A stretch of DNA of 64,000 nucleotides from Schoenoplectus triqueter. Lineage: Eukaryota > Streptophyta > Magnoliopsida > Poales > Cyperaceae. Both the position numbers and the translations under genes were made by a program. Shown piece after piece: positions 48,601 through 57,900 of this stretch. The notes beneath the pieces were generated by a model. The model was not told the origin of the DNA. It worked only from the letters and a program-made list of their open reading frames with translations, and ran no database searches. The stretch's first letter is position 1; every line of letters begins with the position of its first letter. The DNA lies in assembly GCA_964058805.1 (NCBI GenBank), contig CAXKVV010000847.1:1-64000 (forward strand), written 5' to 3'.

Positions 48601-51600
48601 AGCGGTACTGAGGGCGTCAGGTCCCATTTTGACGTTTTGCGCGCCCGGACTTGTTTTCGGCGGTACCGAGCTCGTCGGGTCCCGGACTCATTTTCGGCGG
48701 TACCGCGGGCGTCGGGTATCGTTTTCATGTTTTGCGCGCCATAACTCATGTTCGGCGGTACCGGGAGCGTCGGGTCCCGTTTTCATGTTTTGCGCGCCCG
48801 GACTCGTTTTCGGCGGTACCGAGGGCGTCGGGTCCCGTTTTCACGTTTTGCGCGCCCGGACTCGTTTTCGGCGGTACCGAGGTTGTCGGGTCCCGTTTTC
48901 ATGTTTTGCGCCCCCGGACTAATTTTCGGCGATATCGAGGGCGTCGGGTCCCGTTTTAATGTTTTGCGCGCCCAGACACGTTTTCGGCGGTCATGAGGGC
49001 GTCGGGTCCCGTTTTCGGCGGTACCGAGGGCGTCGGGTCCCGTTTTCATGTTTTGTGCGCCCGGACTCGTTTTCGGCGATACCGAAGGCGTCAGGTCCCG
49101 TTTTAATGTTTTGCGCACCTGAACTCATTTTCGGCGGTACCGAGGGCGTCGTGTCCCGTTTTCATATTTTGCGCAACCGGACTCATTTTCGGCGATACCG
49201 AAGGCGTCAGGTCCCGTTCTAATGGTTTTCGCGCCCCAATTCATTTGAGGCGGTACCGAGGGCGTCGGGTCCCGTGTTCATGTTTTGCGCGCCCGGACTC
49301 GTTTTCGGCGATACCGAGGGCGTTGGGTCCTGTTTTCTTGTTTTGTGCGCCCGGACTCGTTTTCGGCGGTCTCGAGGGCGTCGGGTCCCATTTTCGGCGG
49401 TAGCGAGGGCGTCGGGTATCGTTTGAATGTTTTGCGCGCCCGAACTCATTTTCGGCGGTAGCGAGGGCGTCGGTTCCCGTTTTCATGTTTTGCGCGCCCG
49501 GACTCGTTTTCGGCGATACCGAGGACGTCGGGTCCTGTTTTCATGTTTTGTGCGCCCGGACTCGTTTTCGGCGGTCTCGAGGGCGTCGGGTCCCGTTTTC
49601 GGCGGTATCGAGGGCGTCGGGTATCGTTTTCATGTTTTGCGCGCCCGAACTCATTTTTGGCTGTACCGAGGGCGTCGGGTCCCGTTTTCATGTTTTGCGC
49701 GCCCAGACTTGTTTTCGGCGGTACCGATGGTGTCGGGTCTCGTTTTCATGTTTTGCTCTCCCGGACCCGTTTTCGACGGTAACGTGGGCGTCGGGTCCCA
49801 TTTACATGTTTTGCGCGCCCGAACTCATTTTCGGCGGTACCGAGGGCGTCGGGTCCCGTTTTCATCTTTTGCGCGCTCGGACTCGTTTTCGGCGGTACCG
49901 AGGGCGACCGGTCCCATTTTCCCATTTTCATGTTTTGCGCGCCCGGACTCGTTTTCGGTGGTCTCGAGGGCGTCGGGTCCCGTTTTCAGCGGTATCGAGG
50001 GCGTCGGGTATCGTTTTCATGTTTTGTGCGCCCGAACTCATTTTCGGCGGTACCAAGGGCGTCGGGTCCCGTTTTCATATTTTGCGCGCCCGGACTCATT
50101 TTCGGCGATACCGAAGGCGTCAGGTCCCGTTCTAATGGTTTTCGCGCCCCAATTCATTTGAGGCGGTACCGAGGGCGTCGGGTCCCGTTTTCATGTTTTG
50201 CGCGCCCGGACTCGTTTTTGGCGATATCGTGGGCGTCGGGTACCGTTTTAATATTTTGCGCGCCCAGACACGTTTTCGGCCGTCTTGAGGGCGTCGGGTC
50301 CCGTTTTCGGCGGTAGCGAGGGCGTCGGGTATCGTTTTCATGTTTTGCGCCCCCGAACTCATTTTCGGCGGTACCGAGGGCGTCGGGTCCCGTTTTCATG
50401 TTTTGCGCGCCCGGACTCGTTTTCGGCGGTACCGAGGATGTCGGGTCCCGTTTTCACGTTTTGCGCTCCCGGACTCGTTTTCGGCGGTACCGAGGTTGTT
50501 GGGTCCCGTTTTCATGTTTTGCGCGCCCGGACTCGTTTTCGGCGGTCTCGAGGGCGTCGGGTCCTGTTTTCGGCGGTATCGAGGGCGTCGGGTATCGTTT
50601 TCATGTTTTGTGCTCCCGAACTCATTTTCGGCGGTACCGAGGCCGTCGGGTTCCGTTTTCATGTTTTGCGCGCCCGGACTCGTTTTCGGCGGTACCGAGG
50701 GCGTCGGGTCTCGTTTTCATGTTTTGCGCTCCCGGACTCGTTTTCGACGGTAACGTGGGCGTCGGGTTCCGTTTTCATGTTTTGCGCGCCCGGACTCATT
50801 TTCGGCGGTACAGAGTGCGTCGGGTATCGTTTTCATGTCTTGCGCGCCTGGACTCGTCCTCGGCGATGGCTCCCGTTTTAATGTTTTGCGCGCCCAGACT
50901 CGTTTTCGGCGGTACCGAGGTCGTCGGGTCCCGGACTCATTTTCGGCGGTATCGAGGGCGTCGGGTATCGTTTTCATGTTTTACGCGCCAGAACTCATTT
51001 TCGGCGGTACCGAGGGCGTCGGGTCCCGTTTTCATATTTTGCGCATCCGGACTCGTTTTCGGCGGTGCCGAGGGCGTCGGGTCCCGTTTTCACTTTTTGC
51101 GCGCCCAGACTCATTTTCGGCGGTACCGAGGTTGTCAGGTCCCGTTTTCATATTTTGCGCGCCCGGACTCGTCCTCGGCGATGGCTCCCGTTTTAATGTT
51201 TTGCGCGCCCAGACTCGTTTTCGGCGGCCTCGAGGGTGTCGGGTCCCGTTTTCGGCGGGATCGAGGGCGTCGGGTATCGTTTTCATGTTTTGCACGCCCG
51301 AACTCATTTTCGGCGGTACGGAGGGTGTCGGGTCCCGTTTTCATGTTTTGCGCGCCCAGACTCGTTTTCGGCGATACCAAAGGCGTCAAGTCCCGTTTTA
51401 ATGTTTTGCGCTCCCGGACACGTTTTCGGCGGTCTCGAGGGCGTCGGGTTCCGTTTTCGACGGTATCGAGGGCGTCGGATATCGTTTTCATGTTTTGCGC
51501 CCCGAACTCATTTTCGGCGGTACCAAGGGCGTCGGGTCCCTTTTTCATGTTTTGCGCGCCCGGACTTGTTTTCGGCAATACCGAAGGCGTCAGGTCCCGT

Positions 51601-52360
51601 TTTAAGGTTTTGCGCGCCCGGACTCGTTTTCGGCGGTCTCGAAGGCGTCGGGTCCCGTTTTCGGCGGTACCGAGGGCGTCGTGTCACATTTTCTTGTTTT
51701 GCGCGCCCGAACTCGTTTTCGGCGGTACCCAGGGCGTCGGGTCCCGTTAAAATGTTTTGCACGTCCGGACTCGTTTTAGACGGTACCGAGGGCCTCTGGT
51801 CACGTTTTCGGAGGTACCGAGGGCGTCGGGTATCGTTTTCATGTTTTGCGCGCCCGAACTCATTTTCGGTGGTATCGAGGGCGATACCGAAGGCGTCCGG
51901 TCCCGTTTTAATGTTTTGCGCGCCCGGACACGTTTTCGGCGGTCTCGAGGGCGTCGGGTCCCGTTTTCGACGGTATCGAGGGCATCGGGTATCGTTTTCA
52001 TGTTTTACGTGCCAGAACTCATTTTCGGCGGTATCGAGGGCGTCGGGTATCGTTTTCATGTTTTACGCGCCAGAACTCTTTTTCGGCGGTACCGAGGGCG
52101 TCGGGTCCCGTTTTCACGTTTTGCGCGCCCGGACTTGTTTTCGGCGGTGCCGAGGGCGTCGGGTCCCGTTTTCACGTTTTGCGCGCCCCGACTCGTTTTC
52201 GGCGGTCTCGAGTGCGTCGGGTCCCGTTTTCGGCGGTATCGAGGGCGTCGGGTATCGTTTTCATGTTTTGCGCGCCCGAACTCATTTTCGGCGGTACCGA
52301 GGGTGTCGGGTCCCGTTTTCATGTTTTGCGCGCCCGGACTCGTTTTCGGCGGTACCGAGA
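45690..52360 (+). repeat. 58-bp composite satellite array, block 2
   Basis: The monomer family and orientation are the same as in block 1. It starts mid-module A (GAGGGCGTCGGG) at the LTR end and stops mid-module A (GGTACCGAG) at the Athila-like element. The first 1.4 kb is the paralogue of 41761-43204. The 205-bp higher-order unit is clear here. About 130 bp around 49160-49290 recurs 913 bp later with the rare marker CCCCAATTCATTTGAGGCGG. No genes were found. Confidence 0.96.
47021..47225 (+). repeat. Representative 205-bp higher-order unit
   Basis: Successive GGTCTCGAGG markers lie at 47021 and 47226, exactly 205 bp apart. The same 205-bp spacing recurs at 49368 and 49573. The unit reads A(GGTCTCGAG), A(TATCGAG with GGGTATAG or GGGTATCG), B ending GAACTCA, A(GGTACCGAG), B ending GGACTCG, A(GATACCGAG), B with TTGTGCGCCC. 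That is 3 x 58 + 31 bp. The same order of variants recurs widely in all three blocks, so it looks like a basic higher-order unit of the family. Confidence 0.85.
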
Positions 52361-52566
52361 GCCTTTTGGTAAAATCGTGCCTTTTGGTATAAACTTAAGC
52401 TTTATTGGTCCAATTAATTATAATTTAGGGCATATCATTGCATTTGTCGTGTTGTACCTCTTTCTTGACTTGCAGATTCGAAATATTACGAAATCCCGAC
52501 TTTTGGAGCACTTTTCTGCCTTTCTGGTACGTGTTTCTTAAACTTATCTAAATGGGGAAACTCACC

Positions 52567-52700
52567 ATGGTGAAACTTACCAACACGCACCAATTGAGTG
52601 GAATAATGAGTGAAATGTGAGATCTTCCAAAATGCCAAAGGCACAAATTATTGGAGAGATGTGAGATTCCACATATATGTGCACTGATACACACTTCACC
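52567..52700 (+). repeat. Diverged direct repeat in the Athila-like LTR, copy 1
   Basis: The order of short blocks ATGGTGAAA, CTTACCA, ACACGCAC, AGTTGAG-like, GTGAGA, TCCAAAA and GTGAGATTCCACA is repeated about 430 bp downstream with many substitutions. It is probably an old internal LTR duplication. Confidence 0.6.
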
Positions 52701-52739
52701 CACTTTAAATGAAACATCTGAGTTCCACAGAACGGCATA

Positions 52740-52853
52740 GCCGCGTGTGTCGAAAGACGCGGCCTCGGTGTTGTCCATTCCGACCGGGAATAATTAGAAT
52801 GGACAGGGTTTGGCGCCTGTCCCTCACAGGTTCCATTGGGTCACAAGGGAACC
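52740..52853. other. Cluster of four inverted repeats in the LTR
   Basis: Four stem-loop candidates follow in 114 bp: GCCGCGT/ACGCGGC (52740-52763), GTCCATTC/GAATGGAC (52773-52804), GGACAGG/CCTGTCC (52801-52822, sharing bases with the previous arm) and GGTTCC/GGAACC (52829-52853). All arms are perfect. The role is unknown. They may be LTR regulatory or RNA-structure elements. Confidence 0.7.
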
Positions 52854-52999
52854 CGGCTTTTTGCTAAATCCTTTGGTGTTTGGTGTTATATCCAAGAAAA
52901 AGCACTGCACGCCCAAAGATGAGTTCACTTCGTGTGATCTTGGAGGAGTCAGAACAAAGGACTACTCGTTGTGCCTGGCGCTTGCGTCAAAACAACGAG

Positions 53000-53150
53000 A
53001 ATGGTGAAAGTCTTACCATACACACACTAAACACCAGTTGAGAGTGATATTGAGAGAAAAGTGAGTCTACCAAAGCACACAAAGTGCCTAGCGGAGTGAC
53101 TTGTGAGAGTCCACAAAAACACGTACACATCCACTTTTCACTTCCAATCA
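53000..53150 (+). repeat. Diverged direct repeat in the Athila-like LTR, copy 2
   Basis: This is the partner of 52567-52700: ATGGTGAAAGTCTTACCA, ACACACAC, CAGTTGAGAGTG, GTGAGTCTACCAAAG and GTGAGAGTCCACA in the same order. Divergence is high enough that the pair predates the local satellite changes. Confidence 0.6.
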
Positions 53151-53682
53151 TTGAGAGTTAGGAAGATTCCACATATGGCTAGTTGCAAAGTGCCAGAAAT
53201 GTCGTAACCTAGGTTGAGTTCATCTGACCTGGCAAAACAATGGATGAACGTGGTTGCGGGATTGTCCTGGGTGTTCTCCAAACAGTCGTCCCTTGGTTTG
53301 TATAGTTGGCTAAGTAAAACCGACAACTGAAAAAGTGCTTCGGAAGGCGGGATGTCATGTAGAGGCCATGAGCAGAGGTCAACGGGTCGTCCACCATTGT
53401 CTGCGATCAGTTCAGCAGTGTTTGCAGAGGCAGGCGAGTAGTTCCACATTGGAATATTGATGTATGCGAGTCGCTCACCATTACCAACGGGTTGTCAACA
53501 TTGGATTTGCACCACTAAACACTCAGGTATTGGCATACATCAATGTAAATGGCTGCATCTGATTTTACGTGGCAGAACAAGACCCAACGAGTCGTTCACC
53601 ACTGTCAACGGGTAGTTGAAGGCACTGCCCAGTTTTGGAAGGAAATCTGCTGAAGATCTATTTTGGAGACGCGTTTTGTGGC

Positions 53683-53690
53683 TTATAAAA
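53683..53690 (+). promoter_or_regulatory. TATA box in the Athila-like LTR
   Basis: TTATAAAA in the context GGCTTATAAAAGGAGAG is a strong plant-type TATA box. It would place the U3/R boundary near 53715 and make R-U5 about 1.2 kb. Confidence 0.7.
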
Positions 53691-54359
53691 GGAGAGTTTC
53701 TGCAGGGATTCGGGGGAGGATCTTGTAGGGTTTCAAGGGAAGAGATTGGAGGCGGCTACCAACCTTGGAGAGCACGTATTTCGAGAGAAATTCGACCACG
53801 AAGACAACACCTCGCTCATCTTGAGATCTTCGGTTTTATCAACATGATCTCTTATTTTCTTTACTTTTCTTTGTGTTCTTTTGTCATGACTGAGTAGTTT
53901 ACTTGTTCTTAGGGATTAGGGTAGATTGTTGTGAATGGATTGATGATTATGCTATGTTTTTATTGTTGTATTATGTTCAACTTGTTGCACGTTAATAATA
54001 TCTTTGCATGAATTGATTGTTGTTTTGTATGGTAAACCCGCGGACGAAGGCCAAGTCCGGTGTGGTTGTTAATATCAACTGACCAACCTTTATTTTATGC
54101 ATTGCTTGAGTTGATCTTCGGATCCATAAGTACCCGAGAGGGGAAATTGCGTTATACGACGGTATTAACGGAACTTAGGTATAAAACAAGTTGATTTATG
54201 ATTAGTCATAATCCTAGAAATGTTTTAATGAACTAATAACATTATAAAGTCCAACACACGAAAGTTGAGGAGTCAATCTGACTATTAGTTTCATTGAACG
54301 TTCATAATACACGATAGAAGCCTATGTTAATTGGTTTGACGGCTGTCTGGCAGATGTCA

Positions 54360-54575
54360 ACTGGTCGTTTAGGACACTGAACGGGTAGTTGACCATCTGT
54401 CAGCGCTGTTGAACAGCGACAAGACCAATGTCTGCAGGTAGTTCAGGACACTGAATGCCCTGCAAACATCGGTATTGTTTACCTAGCATGCCCTCTGCGA
54501 GTCGTTCAGGACACTGAACGGGTCGCATACCTATGTCGGCGGGTCGTTCATAGTAGTGAACGGGTAGTTGACCAT
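54360..54575 (+). repeat. Short palindromic repeat cluster in the Athila-like LTR
   Basis: Four copies of a GTTCA-N6-TGAAC inverted repeat start at 54367, 54441, 54504 and 54546. The spacer is GGACAC in three and TAGTAG in one. Two copies have one arm mismatch. They are embedded in GGTCGTTCA and ACGGGTAGTTGACC words. Looser relatives occur near 53378, 53468 and 53597. Confidence 0.75.
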
Positions 54576-54901
54576 TGATCCAGAGCAACAATTGATCCCG
54601 AACTCCTTAGGAATACCTTTGATAGTTAAGTTTAAAACCAAAATTTTATTTGCACTTGTTTACTCTCTATTTTTAATTGTCTTTTAATTACTTAGGATTC
54701 CTTAATCAAAACAATTGCTTACAACCCCCCATTTTATACAAAAATACCAAAAATAGTTTTCGAGTCCAAATTAAAGTCGGTTTAGAAGTAAGTCCCGTCT
54801 CTGTGGTTCGACCCTGATCTGCAATTGACCGTCGTTTGGTGCGACATAAAACTGGGATTAGGAAAGTATAAATAGTATTTGATACAACACCAACATCAAA
54901 T

Positions 54902-54919
54902 TAGCGCCGTTGCCGGGGA
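54902..54919 (+). other. Primer binding site, tRNA-Asp type
   Basis: TAGCGCCGTTGCCGGGGA matches the complement of the 3' end of plant tRNA-Asp except at the second base (A where G is expected). It starts three bases after the LTR CA terminus. This primer choice is typical of Athila/Tat elements. Confidence 0.88.
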
Positions 54920-55012
54920 CGGTGTATTTATTTCTAAACTCGTCTTTAGTTTCCTTTTTTTAGTCCTAACTTTCTTCTTCTTCTCATCTTTGTCTGTTTC
55001 AGGTGAACTAAA
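54920..55012 (+). other. Untranslated leader with pyrimidine tract
   Basis: A T- and C-rich run (TTTCTTCTTCTTCTC and similar) leads to TGTTTCAGGTGAAC at about 54994-55007, which resembles a 3' splice site. Whether it is used is unknown. A TGA at 55004 closes the gag frame upstream. Confidence 0.45.
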
Positions 55013-56597
55013 CTGGATCGATTCCCTGCGGTTGGTGATTACAACCTAAGGAGTGGACGCCGGTTCCCGAACCCGATTGCATCAACCAATTCAGACACCT
55101 CTTCTTTTTCTACCACTATTGCGGAGAACTGGGAGGAAGAAAAGGCTCGCCTTGAGGCCGAGTTGGCACAACTCCAACTTCAGAGGGACGCACGACGTAC
55201 TCTGATGGACTACCACGTCCCGCGAGCGGACGACGCGCGAGGTCCAATTGTTCTTCCGACATTTTAAGGAGAACAACCGCATCTCAACTCCAGTCTCATC
55301 AACATAATTCAACAGAACACATTCCACAGGATGGAGCATGAGAACCCGCACGACCACCTCTACCGTTTCCTTCAAGTCTGTGATACCGTGAGACGAGGTG
55401 ACGCGCCGGAAGACTACGTTCGATTGCACTTGTTCTCTTTCTCTCTGAGGGACAAGGCACTCGCTTGGTTTAATTCTCTTCCTCGAGGCTCAGTTGGTAC
55501 CTGGGCCAACATGTCTAATCTCTTCTTGACTAAATACTTTCCACATAGAAAAACTGCTAAAATTAGAGCCCAAATTAACGCATTTAGTCAAAGGCCTGAT
55601 GAATCACTTGGTGAAGCTTGGGACAGATACAACCAACTCTTATTGTCTTGTCCCCATCATAATGTGCCCGATTGGATATTAGTAGAGTCATTCATGAAAG
55701 GGTTATCTGATAATGACCGCTTTATTGCTAATACTGCTGCAGGTGGATCAGTTATACACATTCCTCCCGAGGAGGCACTCGAACTCTTCGCTAGACTTGC
55801 TCTTCAGCACCAATGGTCATACAAAGATCACGTCCGAGCTTCTGGAGGAGGGAGATACGAAGTTGACAAGTACACAGCTCTGGAAGCCAAGTTGAACGCA
55901 CTACAATCACAACTCAATAAGCAGGCAGAAACCGCTAAGGCCATCGAAACACCGAGCTGTGAACTATGTGGTGACGAGGGACATGTCTACGCCGACTGCC
56001 CCCAAAGGACGACCGAAAAGGAAGTAAATTCTCTAAATAGTATGCCTTCCTACTTCCCTAAGCCACCGTTCAGTCAATCCTACTCTAGGGATTCCACAGA
56101 CCGACAATATTGGAAGGAAAACCCTGACCGTCCTCACTTTGGGCAATCTGGCAACAACAACCCTCTAAGGTACCAAAACCACGGGCCCAACCAAGGCAAC
56201 AACAACCGCCCACCATTTACTTCGGGGCAAGTCCAGCTCAACCAAGAATTCAAGAGCTTTATGCACGAGCAAGGCAAGGTGAACATGATAATTCTTGAAG
56301 AGCTACAAAAGATCCGAGAGGCTCAAACCAATGGATCCACCTCTGAGGCACCAAAGTTGCCAACAAAACCGGTGCCAAATCCATCGGGAGATTGCAAGCC
56401 TGTTCACGTCCTACGGAGCGGCAAGTCTTACGCTGGTCCCACGAACCCCGAGGTGGTTTTGACAACATCTGATCCTGCACAACCACCCGCTGTTCCAGAG
56501 GCTGAAACAGAGGTGTGCGACCCGTTGGGTGTGGTATGCGACCCGCTAACAGTTGCACAGAGGCCTGACAGAGCAGTGAACGACAGAGCAGTGAACG
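55013..56597 (+). pseudogene. gag of the Athila-like element, with premature stop
   Basis: The gag frame has a first part at 55013-55264 (it opens at CTG with no ATG at that point). An in-frame TAA follows at 55265-55267, and then an open stretch that contains an ATG at 55331 and runs through gag into the satellite, closing at 56704. The second part shows the retrotransposon Gag domain (CDTVRRGD, FSLRDKALAWFNSLP, FFPH-like YFPHRKTAK, CPHHNVPDW). A CCHC zinc knuckle spans 55958-55999 (C-x2-C-x4-H-x4-C, complete). A polar Asn/Gln/Pro-rich tail follows. Gag forms the virus-like particle and binds element RNA. The stop, the missing start and the absent pol make this copy defective. The last codons read the reverse complement of LTR-like GGGTCGCATACC words. 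Confidence 0.88.
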
Positions 56598-57724
56598 CCC
56601 TCGGACTCGTTTTAGACGGTACCGAGGGCCTCGAGTCCCGTTTTCAAGTTTTACGCGCTCGGACCCGTTTTCGACGGTACCGAGGGCATCGGGTATCGTT
56701 TTAATGTTTTGCGCGCCCGAACTCATTTTCGGCGGTACCGATGGTGTCGGGTCCCGTTTTCATGTTTTGCGCGCGTGGACTCATTTTCGGCGGTACCGAG
56801 GGCGTCGGTTCCCGTTTACATGTTTTGCGCACCCGGACTCATTTTCGGCGGTAACGAGCTCGTCGGGTCCCGAACTCATTTTCGGCGGTACCGAGGGCGT
56901 CGGGTATCGTTTTCATGTTTTGCGCGCCATAACTCATTTTCGACAGTACCGAGGGCGTCGGGTCCCGTTTTCATGTTTTGCGCGCCCGGACTCGTGTTCG
57001 GCGGTCTCGAGGGCGTCGGGTATCGTTTTCATGTTTTGCGCGCCCGAACTCATTTTCGGCGGTCTCGAGGGCGTCGGGTATTGTTTTCATGTTTTGCGCG
57101 CCCGATTTTCGCGGTACCGAAGGCGTCGGGTCCCGTTTTCATGTTTTGCGTGCCCGGACTCGTTTTCGGCGGTACCGAGGGCGTCGGGTCCTGTTTTCAC
57201 GTTTTGCGCGCCCGGACTCGTTTTCAGCGGTACCGAGGTTGTCGGGTCCCGTTTTCATGTTTTGCGCGCCTGGACTCGTCCTCGGCGATGGGTCCCGTTT
57301 TAATGTTTTGCGCGCCCAGACTCATTTTCGGCGGTCTCGAGGGCGTCAGGTCCCGTTTTCGGCGGTACCGAGGGCGTCGGGTCCCGTTTTCATGTTTTGC
57401 GCGCCTGGACTCGTTTTCGGCGATCTCGAGGGCGTCGGGTATCGTTTTCATGTTTTGCGCGCCCGAACTCGTTTTCGGCGGTACCGAGGGCGTCGGGTAT
57501 CGTTTTCATGTTTTGCGCGCCCAGACTCATTTTCGGCGGTACCGAGGGCTTCGGGTCCCGTTTTCACTTTTTGCGCGCCCGGACTCGTTTTCGGCGAAAC
57601 CGAGGTTGTCGGGTCCCGTTTTCATGTTTTGCGCGCCCGGACTCGTTTTCGGCGGTCTCGAGGGTGTCGGGTCACGTTTTCGGCGGGATCGAGGGCGTCG
57701 GGTATCGTTTTCATGTTTTGCGCG

Positions 57725-57900
57725 CCCAACTCGTTTTCGGCGGTCTCAAGGGTGTCGGGTCCCGTTTTCGGCGGGATCGAGGGCGTCGGGTATCGTTTTC
57801 ATGTTTTGCGCGCCCAACTCGTTTTCGGCGGTCTCAAGGGTGTCGGGTCCCGTTTTCGACGGGATCGAGGGCTTCGGGTATCGTTTTCATGTTTTGCGCG
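57725..57900 (+). repeat. 88-bp local tandem duplication
   Basis: CCCAACTCGTTTTCGG occurs at 57725 and 57813. The unit is one A-A-B set with a one-base deletion (GCCCAACTC for GCCCGAACTC), a GGGTGTCGGG change and a GGCGGGATCG change, all shared by both copies. Confidence 0.88.

Larger units (their letters stand above)
52361..54898 (+). repeat. 5' LTR of the Athila-like element (left limit uncertain)
   Basis: The right end, CAACATCA, sits just before the primer binding site and gives the expected CA terminus. The left limit is only the satellite junction. If the LTR fills the whole space it is about 2.5 kb, long for the group. The first bases carry an 11-bp direct repeat (GCCTTTTGGTA at 52361 and 52379). 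Inside are a diverged duplication (52567-52700 and 53000-53150), an inverted-repeat cluster, a TATA box and a series of short palindromic repeats. No protein-coding gene was found; short open frames here look like chance. Confidence 0.72.
52361..56597 (+). mobile_element. Athila-like Ty3/gypsy retrotransposon, 3'-truncated
   Basis: Satellite ends at GGTACCGAG and is replaced by AT-richer DNA. This holds a long LTR, a primer binding site matching tRNA-Asp, an untranslated leader and gag. After gag the sequence returns to satellite at about 56598, so pol, any env-like ORF and the 3' LTR are missing. The Asp-tRNA primer site, the long LTR and the Gag wording (CDTVRRGD, FSLRDKALAWFNSLP, CPHHNVPDW) are typical of the Athila/Tat group. 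The left end does not start with a clear TG, so some of the 5' LTR may also be lost. The orientation is the same as the CRM-like element and the satellite. Confidence 0.87.

Noticed and set aside
52811..52823. TGGCGCCTGTCCC as a primer binding site
   Set aside because: It begins like a tRNA-complementary site but diverges after seven bases and lies in an inverted repeat. The site at 54902-54919 matches tRNA-Asp much better and sits directly after an LTR CA end.
53616..53897. 93-codon ORF near the Athila-like TATA box
   Set aside because: It lies across the U3/R region of the LTR, overlaps the TATA box and shows no domain. It is best explained as chance.
55091..55429. Minus-strand 112-codon ORF opposite gag
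   Set aside because: It is a shadow of the gag frame with no recognisable domain.
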